From CAZYTM01 sp964649725 (GTDB lineage: Bacteria > Desulfobacterota > Desulfuromonadia > Geobacterales > Geobacteraceae), in NCBI GenBank assembly GCA_964649725.1, contig CAZYTM010000001.1, positions 620,001 to 684,000 on the forward strand: 64,000 bases of DNA. The letters are read 5' to 3'. This document shows positions 16,239 through 24,607 of this stretch, piece by piece. The notes under the pieces were generated by a model. It ran no database searches. It worked only from the letters and a program-made list of their open reading frames with translations, and was not told the origin of the DNA. A program made the position numbers and the translations under genes. Positions within the stretch are counted from its first letter, which is position 1. Every line of letters begins with the position of its first letter.

Positions 16239-16262
16239 AAAAGCCCGCTGCCGCGGGCTTTT
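16239..16262. terminator. Bidirectional terminator
   Basis: AAAAGCCCGC (16239-16248) pairs perfectly with GCGGGCTTTT (16253-16262), loop TGCC. It lies between the convergent DUF1820 gene and the small zinc-ribbon gene whose stop is at 16263-16265. Confidence 0.9.
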
Positions 16263-16427
16263 CTATTTACATCGTTCGCAGTGGCGAATATCGACCCGTT
16301 GCAGTTCGCAGCCGCAGCCGGTGCAGGCATTGAGCCACTCCGGGTGGCCGGCAGCGCTGGCGCGTTGCAACGCCTCCAGCCGCATCACCTCTGCCTCCAT
16401 CTCGTCGTTGTAATGTGATTCAAACAT
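16263..16427 (-). CDS. Small zinc-ribbon-like protein (54 aa)
   Basis: A 54-residue protein, too short for usual gene callers. The N-terminal half is an acidic helix (MFESHYNDEMEAEVMRLEAL); the C-terminal half has CTGCGC and, about ten residues on, CERC, a four-cysteine zinc-binding arrangement reminiscent of DksA/TraR-type fingers. GGGGGA lies about 11 bases before the ATG. Its stop codon abuts a perfect bidirectional terminator, and its codons are GC-rich like its neighbours, all supporting a real gene. Function unknown. Confidence 0.65.
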   Translation of the reverse strand: MFESHYNDEMEAEVMRLEALQRASAAGHPEWLNACTGCGCELQRVDIRHCERCK

Positions 16428-16550
16428 GGAATCTGTATCCCCCGCTTAGCCAAAATAACGTGGCAGAGTTGCTAAGTCAAGGGGGAGTGCGGGTCGGAAG
16501 CAATGCTGAGGAACTTTATCCGGCCGGGAGCCGTTCTCCACCTGATGGTA

Positions 16551-17897
16551 CTATTTCGGGAAGTTGCGTGAACTTCGCTGGTTTCTTTGTGCTGTCTGCT
16601 CTCCCTTGCGGTTGACCGGGGCGGACTGGCCGCTCTTGTGCGGTCCCCGTGCAGCAGACGGTGACGCGGTTCTACCGCTCTGGCCGGTCTGGTTGCTCTT
16701 CGGAGCAGCAGCTTTTCGTCCCGGCTGCGGTTGCCGGGGGGCACGGGCAAACTCTGCATCCTTCTTCGGTGGCGGTACCGCATAATCGAAACCGGTCACG
16801 GTGCGGCGCTCCAGCGATGTGCTGAGACTCTTTTCAATGGTGCGGACCATGGCGGCATCGTCACTTGTCACCAGGGTAAAGGCATCACCGCTTCTGGCGG
16901 CACGGCCGGTCCGACCGATCCGGTGCACGTAGGCTTCGGCGGTATCAGGGATGTCGTAGTTGATGACATGGGAAATCTGCGAGACATCGATCCCCCGCGC
17001 GGCAATATCAGTGGCGACGAGGATCTGGTAGGTACCGTCGCGGAAGCCATCCAGAGCAGCCTGGCGGCGGTTCTGGGAGAGATTACCCTGGATTGAAGCG
17101 GCCCGGTAACCTGCTTTTTCCAGCTGCTCCCCGAGGCGCTTGGCGCGGTGCTTGGTACGGGTGAAGATCAGTACCGATTCGGTGTCGGTATGATGCAGAA
17201 GTTCCAGCAGCAGAGCGGTCTTGAGGTGCTGCTCCACCGGATAGAGGGCATGGGTGACCGTAACTGGCGGAGCAGTGTTGCCGACCTGGACTGTGACCGG
17301 ATCTTTCAGGATCTCCTGGGCCAGGGCCCGGATGTCGTTCGGCATGGTGGCCGAAAAGAGCAGGGTCTGGCGTTGCCTCGGGACCTGCTTGAGAATTCGC
17401 CGGATATCGGGGAGAAAGCCCATGTCGAACATCTGGTCGGCCTCATCCAGCACCAGTACCTCGATCTGGCTCAGATCGATGGTCCCCTGGGAGAGGTGGT
17501 CCAGCAGTCGGCCCGGACAGGCAACGACGATTTCCACCCCTTGCTTGAGCTTCTGCAGTTGGGGGTTGATATTTACCCCGCCATAGATGGTGATACTCCT
17601 TATCCGGGTTTTCAGCCCTAGGTCGCTGATCGACTCATGAATCTGCTCGGCGAGTTCACGGGTGGGGGCGATGATCAGGGCCCGGATCGGGCCGCGAGGA
17701 CCGTTGACGAGGCGTTGGAGAATCGGCAGGGCAAAGGCGGCGGTCTTGCCGGTGCCGGTTTGCGCCAGCCCCATGACGTCGCGGCCGAGCATTATCGGCG
17801 GGATCGCCTCTTCCTGAATCGGGGTCGGGGTGGTATATCCCGCTGCCGTTACACCGGCAGCGATGAGGGGGTGAAAATTGAACTTGGTGAAATGCAT
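16551..17897 (-). CDS. DEAD-box ATP-dependent RNA helicase (RhlE-like)
   Basis: A 448-residue DEAD-box helicase. In order: Q motif (GYTTPTPIQEEAI), motif I AQTGTGKT, Ia PTRELAEQI, II VLDEADQM, III SATMP, IV LIFTRTKH, V TDIAARGID and VI HRIGRTGRA, then a basic low-complexity C-terminal tail (about residues 375-448) rich in Pro, Gln and Arg, typical of RhlE-type proteins and used for RNA binding. It unwinds RNA duplexes with ATP. I start at ATG 17897 (MHFTKFNFHPL) because AAGGAG lies just upstream; the frame stays open further upstream. A 49-residue gene and a cold-shock gene precede it on the same strand, suggesting cold-response or RNA-remodelling control. Confidence 0.92.
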   Translation of the reverse strand: MHFTKFNFHPLIAAGVTAAGYTTPTPIQEEAIPPIMLGRDVMGLAQTGTGKTAAFALPILQRLVNGPRGPIRALIIAPTRELAEQIHESISDLGLKTRIRSITIYGGVNINPQLQKLKQGVEIVVACPGRLLDHLSQGTIDLSQIEVLVLDEADQMFDMGFLPDIRRILKQVPRQRQTLLFSATMPNDIRALAQEILKDPVTVQVGNTAPPVTVTHALYPVEQHLKTALLLELLHHTDTESVLIFTRTKHRAKRLGEQLEKAGYRAASIQGNLSQNRRQAALDGFRDGTYQILVATDIAARGIDVSQISHVINYDIPDTAEAYVHRIGRTGRAARSGDAFTLVTSDDAAMVRTIEKSLSTSLERRTVTGFDYAVPPPKKDAEFARAPRQPQPGRKAAAPKSNQTGQSGRTASPSAARGPHKSGQSAPVNRKGEQTAQRNQRSSRNFPK

Positions 17898-17919
17898 GAA
17901 ACTCCTTATTGGTTGACTG

Positions 17920-18069
17920 CTACTGCTCTTCTTCGGGAACGGGCTGCGCGGCACCCTCTTCGGTCTCGCCAACCTGTTTGGTCAGCTTCCGCTGCAGCTT
18001 CTCCTCATTCTTCTTCTGTCGCTCCAATTCCTTCTGCCGTTTCTGGAATTGATAATTCGGCTTTGCCAT
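17920..18069 (-). CDS. Small charged protein upstream of helicase (49 aa)
   Basis: A 49-residue frame (MAKPNYQFQKRQKELERQKK at the start) with AGAGGAG 10 bases before its ATG. It is a basic helix of Lys/Arg/Gln/Glu followed by an acidic Pro/Glu tail ending EEEQ. Its stop is 22 bases before the helicase ATG, so the two are almost certainly cotranscribed. Likely an RNA- or ribosome-associated small protein, but this is inferred from charge and neighbours only. Confidence 0.65.
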   Translation of the reverse strand: MAKPNYQFQKRQKELERQKKNEEKLQRKLTKQVGETEEGAAQPVPEEEQ

Positions 18070-18111
18070 GCGGATATCGCTCCTCTGAAGTATATTGCGT
18101 GGGGACCAAGA

Positions 18112-18141
18112 AAAAAGCCCCGAGGAATCCCGGGGCTTTTT
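18112..18141 (-). terminator. Terminator of the cold-shock gene
   Basis: AAAAAGCCCCG (18112-18122) pairs perfectly with CGGGGCTTTTT (18131-18141), loop AGGAATCC. It lies 20 bases after the minus-strand csp stop. Confidence 0.9.
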
Positions 18142-18161
18142 GTGTCTGCTGGAGACGTTGC

Positions 18162-18362
18162 TTAGACTCTGGTTACGTTCGCGGCCTGAAGCCCTTTCGG
18201 ACCCTTGGTTACTTCAAACGTCACCCTATCGCCCTCAGCAAGGGATTTAAAACCGTCACCTGCGATGGCGGAAAAATGGCAGAATACATCGTCACCATTC
18301 TCCTGCTCGATAAAACCAAACCCCTTGCTGTCATTGAACCATTTTACTGTTCCGTTTACCAT
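18162..18362 (-). CDS. CspA-family cold-shock protein
   Basis: A 66-residue single cold-shock domain. RNP1-like KGFGFIEQ and RNP2-like DVFCHFSAI motifs are present, after the standard MVNGTVKWFNDS start. It binds single-stranded RNA/DNA as an RNA chaperone. It is preceded by a candidate promoter with a leader of about 55 bases and followed by its own strong terminator; the small gene and DEAD-box helicase downstream would need read-through or another promoter. Confidence 0.95.
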   Translation of the reverse strand: MVNGTVKWFNDSKGFGFIEQENGDDVFCHFSAIAGDGFKSLAEGDRVTFEVTKGPKGLQAANVTRV

Positions 18363-18423
18363 TTTTTTCTTTCTCCTGATGCTTCTCTTTGATTTTGACC
18401 GGAAAATTCCGATTCTTGTAACG

Positions 18424-18453
18424 ACAGTAGCAGCTTTGTTCTATTAAAGTCAA
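18424..18453 (-). promoter_or_regulatory. Candidate promoter of csp gene
   Basis: On the minus strand TTGACT (18453-18448), 18-base spacer, TACTGT (18429-18424). It would give a 5' leader of roughly 55 bases. Confidence 0.5.
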
Positions 18454-18539
18454 TCTATTTAAATATTCAGTTGGACTGCTGCTGTTACATTTGACAAGGG
18501 GGCTTCAGCTGATATTTGAGAATATCTCAAGTCACTCTA

Positions 18540-19028
18540 TCAGCGCCCCGGTATGGTAATGCAGAGGCACTCCCCATGGGCATAGACGGTTTTCTTGCAG
18601 TAAATACGGCCATGCACCATCACCTTCCGCCCTTCAGCCGAGACGACCCGGCTCTCTACCGTCACTACCTTCTGCAGCGGCAACAGGCTCTTGAAGTTGA
18701 CATTCAGGTTGCCTACCACGATCGGGTGTCCAGCTGCCCAGGCTGCCAACCCGAGCACCTCGTCCAGCACTGCGGCCATCGAACCGCCATGGGCATGCCC
18801 CGGAGGCCCCTCTGTCTCCGGACCGAACCAGATGCGCGCCTGCAGATTGTTCTCTCTATCGCGGAAATAGCGGACCCGGAAGCGGTTGCCGTCCGGCTCG
18901 CCTGAGACGAAACGGAGCGACTCCCCCACCAGGGAGGGGGCGTCAAAAGCGACCCAGTCAGGTTCACCCCCCAGGTCGACCGGTTTATCTGATGGATATG
19001 CAGTCTTGTTGTTGGTTGTTTGTACCAC
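18540..19028 (-). CDS. PaaI-type acyl-CoA thioesterase (hotdog fold)
   Basis: A 162-residue hotdog-fold thioesterase. The PaaI-family catalytic block PPGHAHGGSMAAVLDEVLGLAA (about residues 75-96) is clear, followed by the VVGNLNVNFKSLLPL strand and VESRVVSAEGRKVMVHGRI. It hydrolyses acyl-CoA or a related thioester; the acyl group is unknown. GGAGGT precedes the ATG. It is followed by the YchJ gene's start region on the same strand but with no clear operon logic. Confidence 0.85.
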   Translation of the reverse strand: MVQTTNNKTAYPSDKPVDLGGEPDWVAFDAPSLVGESLRFVSGEPDGNRFRVRYFRDRENNLQARIWFGPETEGPPGHAHGGSMAAVLDEVLGLAAWAAGHPIVVGNLNVNFKSLLPLQKVVTVESRVVSAEGRKVMVHGRIYCKKTVYAHGECLCITIPGR

Positions 19029-19091
19029 TACTACCTCCGGAATAAGAATATAGTTGCGTCGCTCTCAAGCTTCTTGCCATGGAGAAAAAGG

Positions 19092-19574
19092 TCATCTGCC
19101 ACAGCACTTCTTGTATTTCAGGCCGCTGTTGCAATTGCACGGGTCATTCCGCCCGATCTTGTTCACCTGTAGCGGTTTCGGCTTGACGGTCGCCCCTTCG
19201 GTGAAGTACCAGCACTCTTTCTCTTTGATAAAGCGGGCTGCCTCATGGTGCTGGCGTGCAACCCCCTTTTCACTGAAGCGGGCGATAAACTCCACCTCGC
19301 CGCGCTGATCGGTCTTCCCCCCCTTGTCGGTGGCGATGATCTCCAGCCCCTGCCAGTCAGAGTTTTCAGCCCAGGCACGGGTCCCCTGATGGTCATAATT
19401 ATGGCGATGGTCGGGATGGGTAGTGTTGAAGATGAACTCGATATTGACGCCTACATAGGCAGAGTATCTGGCCCTCATCAGCTGTTCGGCTGTTTCGGCC
19501 AGCTTTTCCCCGCTGATTATCGGGGCGCAACATTCGGCAGCACTGCTGCCGCTACCGCAAGGGCATTGCTCCAT
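19092..19574 (-). CDS. YchJ-family protein with two SEC-C motifs
   Basis: A 160-residue YchJ-like protein. A zinc-binding SEC-C motif is at each end: CPCGSGSSAAECC (residues 4-16) and GRNDPCNCNSGLKYKKCC (C terminus). The central NTF2-like domain includes EQLMRARYSAYVGVNIEFIF and WQGLEIIATDKGG. SEC-C motifs bind zinc and often contact proteins or ribosomes; the role of YchJ is unknown. Its length matches the family. Confidence 0.9.
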   Translation of the reverse strand: MEQCPCGSGSSAAECCAPIISGEKLAETAEQLMRARYSAYVGVNIEFIFNTTHPDHRHNYDHQGTRAWAENSDWQGLEIIATDKGGKTDQRGEVEFIARFSEKGVARQHHEAARFIKEKECWYFTEGATVKPKPLQVNKIGRNDPCNCNSGLKYKKCCGR

Positions 19575-19770
19575 CGGGTTATCTCCTTACCGGTTATTGA
19601 ATATGGAAAACAGGCGACATTATATGTAATTCCGGTAGAAAAAAGCCAGCCTTATTCAGTTAAATTTTTCTGTAGATGGGGGATATCCCGATTTGCATTA
19701 TTGTGCTAAGGGACGAAACTGTTCATAATAATATGAATAATAAATCGAGATGAGTTGCAGCGGAGAAATA

Positions 19771-20304
19771 ATGCAAAAAATCGTCCTGCTCTGGTTTGTC
19801 CTCTTCACCCTCTCAGGTTGCATCAGTAAGGATTGGCGGAGTGCCAGCCGGGAGTCGGCCGGTATTGCCCCTGACCCTAAGGTGGCACGGGAAGCGATAC
19901 TGCAGGTGTATGGCGCCTCCACCTGGGGGTGGCGGGGGTGGTTCGCCATCCATACCTGGATCGCTGCCAAGCATACGGATGAACAGACTTATACCGTCTA
20001 CGAGGTGATCGGCTGGCGGCAGCGCCGTGGACTGCCGGTGGTGCGGATCGAGCCTGATCTGCCGGACCGTTTCTGGTTCGGTGAACGGCCGCGGCTCTTA
20101 CAGGAGCAACGAGGTGCCGGCGTGGATGAGTTGATAATTGCAGTCGACCGGGCCGCCCGCTCCTATCCCTGGCCCGATACCTACAACGCCTTTCCCGGCC
20201 CGAACAGCAACACCTTCACCGCCTGGATTGCCAGGCAGGTACCTGCCCTGAAGCTATCCCTCCCCTTCTCCGCTATAGGCAGCGGATATGCAGATAATCC
20301 CTAA
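19771..20304 (+). CDS. DUF3750 lipoprotein
   Basis: A 177-residue protein with a lipoprotein signal peptide (MQKIVLLWFVLFTLSGC; lipid-modified Cys17). The mature part matches DUF3750: GWRGWFAIHTWIAAK, YEVIGWRQRRGLPVVRI, and the YPWPDTYNAFPGPNSNTF block near the C terminus. ATG 19771 is chosen for GGAG seven bases upstream and because it starts the signal peptide exactly. Membrane-anchored; function unknown. Confidence 0.85.
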   Translation: MQKIVLLWFVLFTLSGCISKDWRSASRESAGIAPDPKVAREAILQVYGASTWGWRGWFAIHTWIAAKHTDEQTYTVYEVIGWRQRRGLPVVRIEPDLPDRFWFGERPRLLQEQRGAGVDELIIAVDRAARSYPWPDTYNAFPGPNSNTFTAWIARQVPALKLSLPFSAIGSGYADNP

Positions 20305-20335
20305 CCATACAAATCTTCTGGCTATTTAAAACTAT

Positions 20336-20364
20336 TTGACAGTCATTTTCAATTGAGCTATGCT
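20336..20364 (+). promoter_or_regulatory. Near-consensus sigma-70 promoter
   Basis: TTGACA (20336-20341), 17-base spacer, TATGCT (20359-20364), 34 bases before the start codon at 20398. The best promoter match in the window. Confidence 0.7.
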
Positions 20365-20397
20365 TTACTCAAAAGAGGTTGAAAGGAGGGGATGGTC

Positions 20398-20805
20398 ATG
20401 AGAACGATTAACAGGTTGGCAACTTCGCTGGTTACTCTGCTTGCCGCAGTTTTGTTCACGGCAACTTTGGTATTGGCCGCATCAGTTGAGATAAAGGCCA
20501 AGGAGGGGGTAGGGAGTTTTCTGACCGATGAGAAGGGGATGACGCTTTATATGTTCAAGAAGGATAGTACAGGCAAAAGCGCCTGTGTCGGTCCTTGCGT
20601 GGAGAAGTGGCCGCTCTTTTTCGTGGAGAATCTAACCGCTGCAGAGGGATTGGTCGGAAATGATTTTGCCTTTATCAAGCGGGACGACGGCAAATTGCAA
20701 ACCACCTACAAAGGGGCGCCGCTCTACTATTTTTTCCAGGATAAAGTTGCCGGCGATCTCAAGGGGCAGGGGTTCAACAATGTCTGGTATATTGTGGCTC
20801 CCTAG
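20398..20805 (+). CDS. Secreted COG4315-type repeat protein
   Basis: A 135-residue exported protein. After a signal peptide (residues 1-28, ending LVLAAS) come the repeats of the 'secreted repeat of unknown function' family (COG4315): LYMFKKDSTGKSACVGPC with its paired cysteines, then EKWPLFF, and LYYFFQDKVAGDLKGQG. The Y-x-aromatic-x-x-D motif appears in both (YMFKKD, YYFFQD). ATG 20398 has GGAGGGG eight bases upstream; ATG 20392 would be too close. It has its own strong promoter and a terminator. Function unknown; likely periplasmic or outer-surface. Confidence 0.85.
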   Translation: MRTINRLATSLVTLLAAVLFTATLVLAASVEIKAKEGVGSFLTDEKGMTLYMFKKDSTGKSACVGPCVEKWPLFFVENLTAAEGLVGNDFAFIKRDDGKLQTTYKGAPLYYFFQDKVAGDLKGQGFNNVWYIVAP

Positions 20806-20831
20806 TTACGCCATGCAAAATGCGGTAAAAT

Positions 20832-20871
20832 GCTCCCCATCAAGTGAATTATTAAACAGTTGACGGGGAGC
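20832..20871. terminator. Imperfect hairpin terminator
   Basis: GCTCCCCATCAAGTG (20832-20846) pairs with CAGTTGACGGGGAGC (20857-20871) with two mismatches, followed by TGCTATTTT. It lies between convergent genes. Confidence 0.55.
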
Positions 20872-20914
20872 TGCTATTTTGTGCAGCCAAACTTCATCGT
20901 AGTCAACGGTCTAT

Positions 20915-21844
20915 CTAGCAGGGTGACTCTGCCAACAGCTCCTGCCGCTGCTCTGGCGGAAGGCTCTGCAGATACTCCAGCATCCCCCGCAGGGTATTGC
21001 CGAAGAAATAGCGTTCCCGCGCCTGGATATCGGTCGGCAGTCTGCTGACGTTGCAATACACTTCATCATGTTCGGTAAGCCAGGCAATCAGCTGCTCCTC
21101 CTGGTCCGCCCCCTCGACAGATGCAACGGTAGCGATCCCCTTGAGCCAGAGAAGTAGCTGTCCCCGTGCGATTTGCAGGTGGGCAATAGCATCCTCCACC
21201 AGTCCGTAGTGGGCAAAGACCAGCCGCTGCGGAGCAAGGGCGAGCATCCGGTCTATGGAGTCGAGGGCCACCTCCAGAATGAAGCGTGGTGGCGTAGCAG
21301 GCCGCATGAAGATACCGCCGGCCACCTCGCTCCTGACTCCTGCCACCTCGCCGCCGAAGAGGAGCTCGTCCAGCAGGTAGGAACAGTGGTGCTGGGCATG
21401 GCCAGGGGTGAGAAAGGAGCGGATGCCGGTATGACCGATCAGCTCCTCGAAGCGGATCCGTTCGGCCGGGATCGGGACGATCTCACCATAGACCTCGGCC
21501 AGCTTGCCGAGCACCTGGCGGGACCCCTGCCAGAGCTTCTCCGGTGCCACCAGATGGCGGATGCCGTCGGGGTGACAGATAACTGTCGCAGCTGGATATG
21601 CTTGCAGCAGCATCCCTGCTCCACCGGCATGGTCGATATGGATATGGGTCAAGAGGATGTAATCGAGCCGGGCAACCCCCAACCGGCGGAGTTCAGCCAG
21701 CAGATGCGGGATCGTCGAGAGGGGGCCGGGATCGACCAGGATGGTGAACTCCTCCCCCTGGTAGAGCCAGGAGCTGATGAATTTCCGGAACCCCTCCAGC
21801 TCAGGGAGGTCAAGGTCGATGCAGGTAAGTCTGGTCATATCCAT
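20915..21844 (-). CDS. MBL-fold metallohydrolase
   Basis: A 309-residue metallo-beta-lactamase-fold protein. Metal ligands: THIHIDHAGG (HxHxDH, about residues 67-73), a later His in LTPGHAQHHCSY, Asp/Glu in LLFGGEVAG, and FAHYGLVED near the C terminus. The C-terminal about 90 residues form a helical DUF-like tail. It resembles bacterial glyoxalase-II-like/RNase-like hydrolases with unknown substrates. AAGGAG precedes ATG 21844 at good spacing. It is divergently placed from the oxidase operon (277 bp between). Confidence 0.85.
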   Translation of the reverse strand: MDMTRLTCIDLDLPELEGFRKFISSWLYQGEEFTILVDPGPLSTIPHLLAELRRLGVARLDYILLTHIHIDHAGGAGMLLQAYPAATVICHPDGIRHLVAPEKLWQGSRQVLGKLAEVYGEIVPIPAERIRFEELIGHTGIRSFLTPGHAQHHCSYLLDELLFGGEVAGVRSEVAGGIFMRPATPPRFILEVALDSIDRMLALAPQRLVFAHYGLVEDAIAHLQIARGQLLLWLKGIATVASVEGADQEEQLIAWLTEHDEVYCNVSRLPTDIQARERYFFGNTLRGMLEYLQSLPPEQRQELLAESPC

Positions 21845-22121
21845 TAAGCTGCTCCTTCAAAATGGGTCTGCGGGAGAGGATGATCGTGTTGCGATTGTTG
21901 CCTGAAACGAGCCGCTTGTCAACACTGCTGCTCGCATGCCAGAGGAAGGGAGCTGCCGGCTAGCTTCTGCCACGGCAGCAGAATAGATAGGCCGACAGGG
22001 TTTCCTTTGGCAGATTTTATAGTATCCTGATAACAGAGGAGGCATTGCCGGCAGATTGTCGAATTGTCTTGTGCAGGCTTCATGCTATTGATCATACCGA
22101 TAACCACTGAAGGGGAACGCC

Positions 22122-22961
22122 ATGGCATGGTTGATTGCCAAGCTCCCAGGGATCAAACTTGCGTTATTCCTGGCCTTACTGTTACTGCTAAGCGCAATCG
22201 GTGTCGTTTATCCACATAGCACTGACCCTCTGCTCGATCATCAGCATGACGCCTCACCTCTCCCCGGAGATGCGGCCAAGGCCGGTCTGGAGGAGAGACT
22301 TGGTGCCAGGCTGCCGCTCGAACTGATGTTCAGAGATGAGACCGGTCGTCAGGTTCGTCTGGCCGAACTGGTGACCATGCCGACCATTATCCTGCCGGTC
22401 TACTATAGCTGCACCAATGTCTGCAACTTCCTCCAGCAGGGTCTGGCAACAGCGTTGCCGGCAGTCAAACGGCAGCCTGGCAGGGAATACCGGGTCATCT
22501 CGGTAAGTTTTGACGAGACCGAGACCCCGGCACTGGCAATGAAATACAAAAAGACCTATCTGACCGTCATGAATTCCCCTTTCCCGGAGGATGGCTGGCG
22601 CTTTCTCACCGGGGATTCGACCAACATCAGGCGCCTGACAGATCCGGCCGGATACCGTTTCCAGCGCCAGGGGAGGGATTTCGTCCACCCGGTGGTGAGT
22701 CTGGTGGTAAGCCGGGACGGCACCATAGTCCGCTATCTTTACGGCACATCCTTTCTCCCCAAGGATATTACCCTGGCTCTGCTGGAGGCACAAGACGGGA
22801 GAGTAGGGGGGGCGATCCACAAGGTGGTCGACTACTGCTTCTCCTTTGATCCGCAGGGGAAGACCTATGTCTTCAACCTGTTGCGGGTCACGGCCACGGT
22901 GATCATCCTGACCGGTGCCAGCTTGCTCGCTTTTCTGCTGCTGACCGGGAGGAAAAAATGA
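22122..22961 (+). CDS. SCO1/SenC-family copper chaperone
   Basis: A 279-residue SCO-type thioredoxin-fold protein that delivers copper to the CuA site of subunit II. The copper/redox motif is SCTNVC (Cys97, Cys101), with the distal His in DFVHPVVSL. An N-terminal membrane anchor spans about residues 12-30, and an extra C-terminal transmembrane segment (about 255-275, TATVIILTGASLLAFLLL) is present, longer than typical SCO. It opens the oxidase operon: its stop overlaps the ctaD start by 4 bases (ATGA). Confidence 0.9.
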   Translation: MAWLIAKLPGIKLALFLALLLLLSAIGVVYPHSTDPLLDHQHDASPLPGDAAKAGLEERLGARLPLELMFRDETGRQVRLAELVTMPTIILPVYYSCTNVCNFLQQGLATALPAVKRQPGREYRVISVSFDETETPALAMKYKKTYLTVMNSPFPEDGWRFLTGDSTNIRRLTDPAGYRFQRQGRDFVHPVVSLVVSRDGTIVRYLYGTSFLPKDITLALLEAQDGRVGGAIHKVVDYCFSFDPQGKTYVFNLLRVTATVIILTGASLLAFLLLTGRKK

Positions 22962-24607
22962 GCGACTACGGCGGCGGGATGTCAATACCGGAAAAGATAC
23001 CTGGTACCGGTCGCGGTGGGTTCTGGGACGATAGCGGCAAGCGCGGTATCACTGCCTGGCTCTTCTCCACTGACCATAAACGGATCGGTCTGCTCTATTT
23101 CTATTCGGTACTCGGCTTCTTTCTGCTGGCGGTCATCCTCGGGCTGTTGCTGCGCATCGAGCTGATGGCGCCGGGGCGGACCATCATGGGGGCACAGAGC
23201 TACAATGCTCTCTTTACCGTGCATGGCGTGCTGATGATCTTCCTCTTCATCATCCCCGGCTTCCCCGGCGCCTTCGGTAACCTGGTCATGCCGCTGCAGA
23301 TAGGTGCCCGGGATGTTGCCTTCCCCAGGCTCAACCTCTTCTCCTGGTGGATATATATAAGTGGCGCAGCAGTGATCATCACCTCGCTCTTCACCGGTGG
23401 CGGCCCGCCTGACACCGGCTGGACCTTTTATCTCCCCTTCAGCAGCCGGACCGGAACCAATGTCTCGCTGGCGGTCTTCGGCGTCTTTCTGGTCGGTTTC
23501 TCCTCGATACTGACCGGGCTCAACTTCATCACTACCATCCATCGCCTGCGGGCCGAGGGGATGAGCTGGGGGAGGCTGCCGCTCTTTGTCTGGTCCCTCT
23601 ATGCCACGGCCTGGGTACAGCTCCTGGCGACCCCGGTACTGGGGATAACCCTGCTGCTGATCATCGCAGAACGGCTGCTCGGCACCGGCCTGTTCGAACC
23701 TGCCATGGGCGGGGACCCGATCATGTATCAGCATCTCTTCTGGATATACTCCCATCCGGCGGTCTATATCATGATCCTGCCCGCCATGGGGGTGATCTCG
23801 GAGATATTCCCGGTCTTCAGCCGGAAACCGATCTTCGGCTACAAGATGATCGCCTTCTCCAGCCTCGCCATTGCAGCTGCAGGATCGCTGGTCTGGGCGC
23901 ACCACATGTTCACCAGCGGCATGAGCGACACCGCCATCCTGGTCTTCTCCTTCCTCACCTTTGTGGTAGCCATCCCCTCAGCCATCAAGGTCTTCAACTG
24001 GGTCTCGACCCTCTACCGGGGGTCGATCTCCCTGGAAGCACCGATGCTCTTCTCCCTCGCCTTCATCATCCTCTTCTCCATCGGTGGGCTGACCGGACTG
24101 GTGCAGGGGGCGGCCGCCACCGACATCCATGTCCATGACACCCAGTTCATCGTCGGCCATTTCCACTATGTCATCTTCGGCGGCTCCGGCTTCGCCTTCT
24201 TCGCTGCCATGCACTACTGGTTGCCTAAGTTCTACGGCCGTTGCTATCGGGAACGACCGGCTGTCATCGCCTGGGCCATGATGTTCGTCGGCTTCAATAT
24301 CACCTACTTCACCATGATAATATTGGGGCTCAAGGGGATGCCCCGCCGCTACTACGACTATCTCCCTGAATTCGCCCCGCTCAACCTCCTCTCCACAATC
24401 GGCAGCTGGCTGCTGGCGGCAGGGCTGATACTGCTCCTGGTTAACCTCTTCCGCGGCCTGCTCTGGGGAGCTGCAGTTGACAGCAACCCCTGGGGGGGAG
24501 CGACCCTGGAGTGGAGCATCCCGACCCCGCCGCCGACCGAGAATTTCGCCGCAGAGCCGGTCGTGACCCACGGGCCATACGACTTCAAGGGGCGAGGTAT
24601 TCCATGA
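22958..24607 (+). CDS. ctaD: Cytochrome c oxidase subunit I (caa3 type)
   Basis: A 549-residue heme-copper oxidase catalytic subunit with about 12 membrane segments. Visible ligands: TVHGVLMIF (heme a His), WIYSHPAVY (CuB His266 and cross-linked Tyr), WAHHMFTSG (CuB His pair) and HDTQFIVGHFHYVIFG (heme a3 and a His). The A1-type Glu in HPEVY is replaced (HPAVY) and Tyr264-Ser265 precede the His, the signature of A2-type oxidases. It reduces O2 to water and pumps protons. It overlaps the SCO gene and the subunit III gene by 4 bases each. Confidence 0.95.
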   Translation: MSDYGGGMSIPEKIPGTGRGGFWDDSGKRGITAWLFSTDHKRIGLLYFYSVLGFFLLAVILGLLLRIELMAPGRTIMGAQSYNALFTVHGVLMIFLFIIPGFPGAFGNLVMPLQIGARDVAFPRLNLFSWWIYISGAAVIITSLFTGGGPPDTGWTFYLPFSSRTGTNVSLAVFGVFLVGFSSILTGLNFITTIHRLRAEGMSWGRLPLFVWSLYATAWVQLLATPVLGITLLLIIAERLLGTGLFEPAMGGDPIMYQHLFWIYSHPAVYIMILPAMGVISEIFPVFSRKPIFGYKMIAFSSLAIAAAGSLVWAHHMFTSGMSDTAILVFSFLTFVVAIPSAIKVFNWVSTLYRGSISLEAPMLFSLAFIILFSIGGLTGLVQGAAATDIHVHDTQFIVGHFHYVIFGGSGFAFFAAMHYWLPKFYGRCYRERPAVIAWAMMFVGFNITYFTMIILGLKGMPRRYYDYLPEFAPLNLLSTIGSWLLAAGLILLLVNLFRGLLWGAAVDSNPWGGATLEWSIPTPPPTENFAAEPVVTHGPYDFKGRGIP

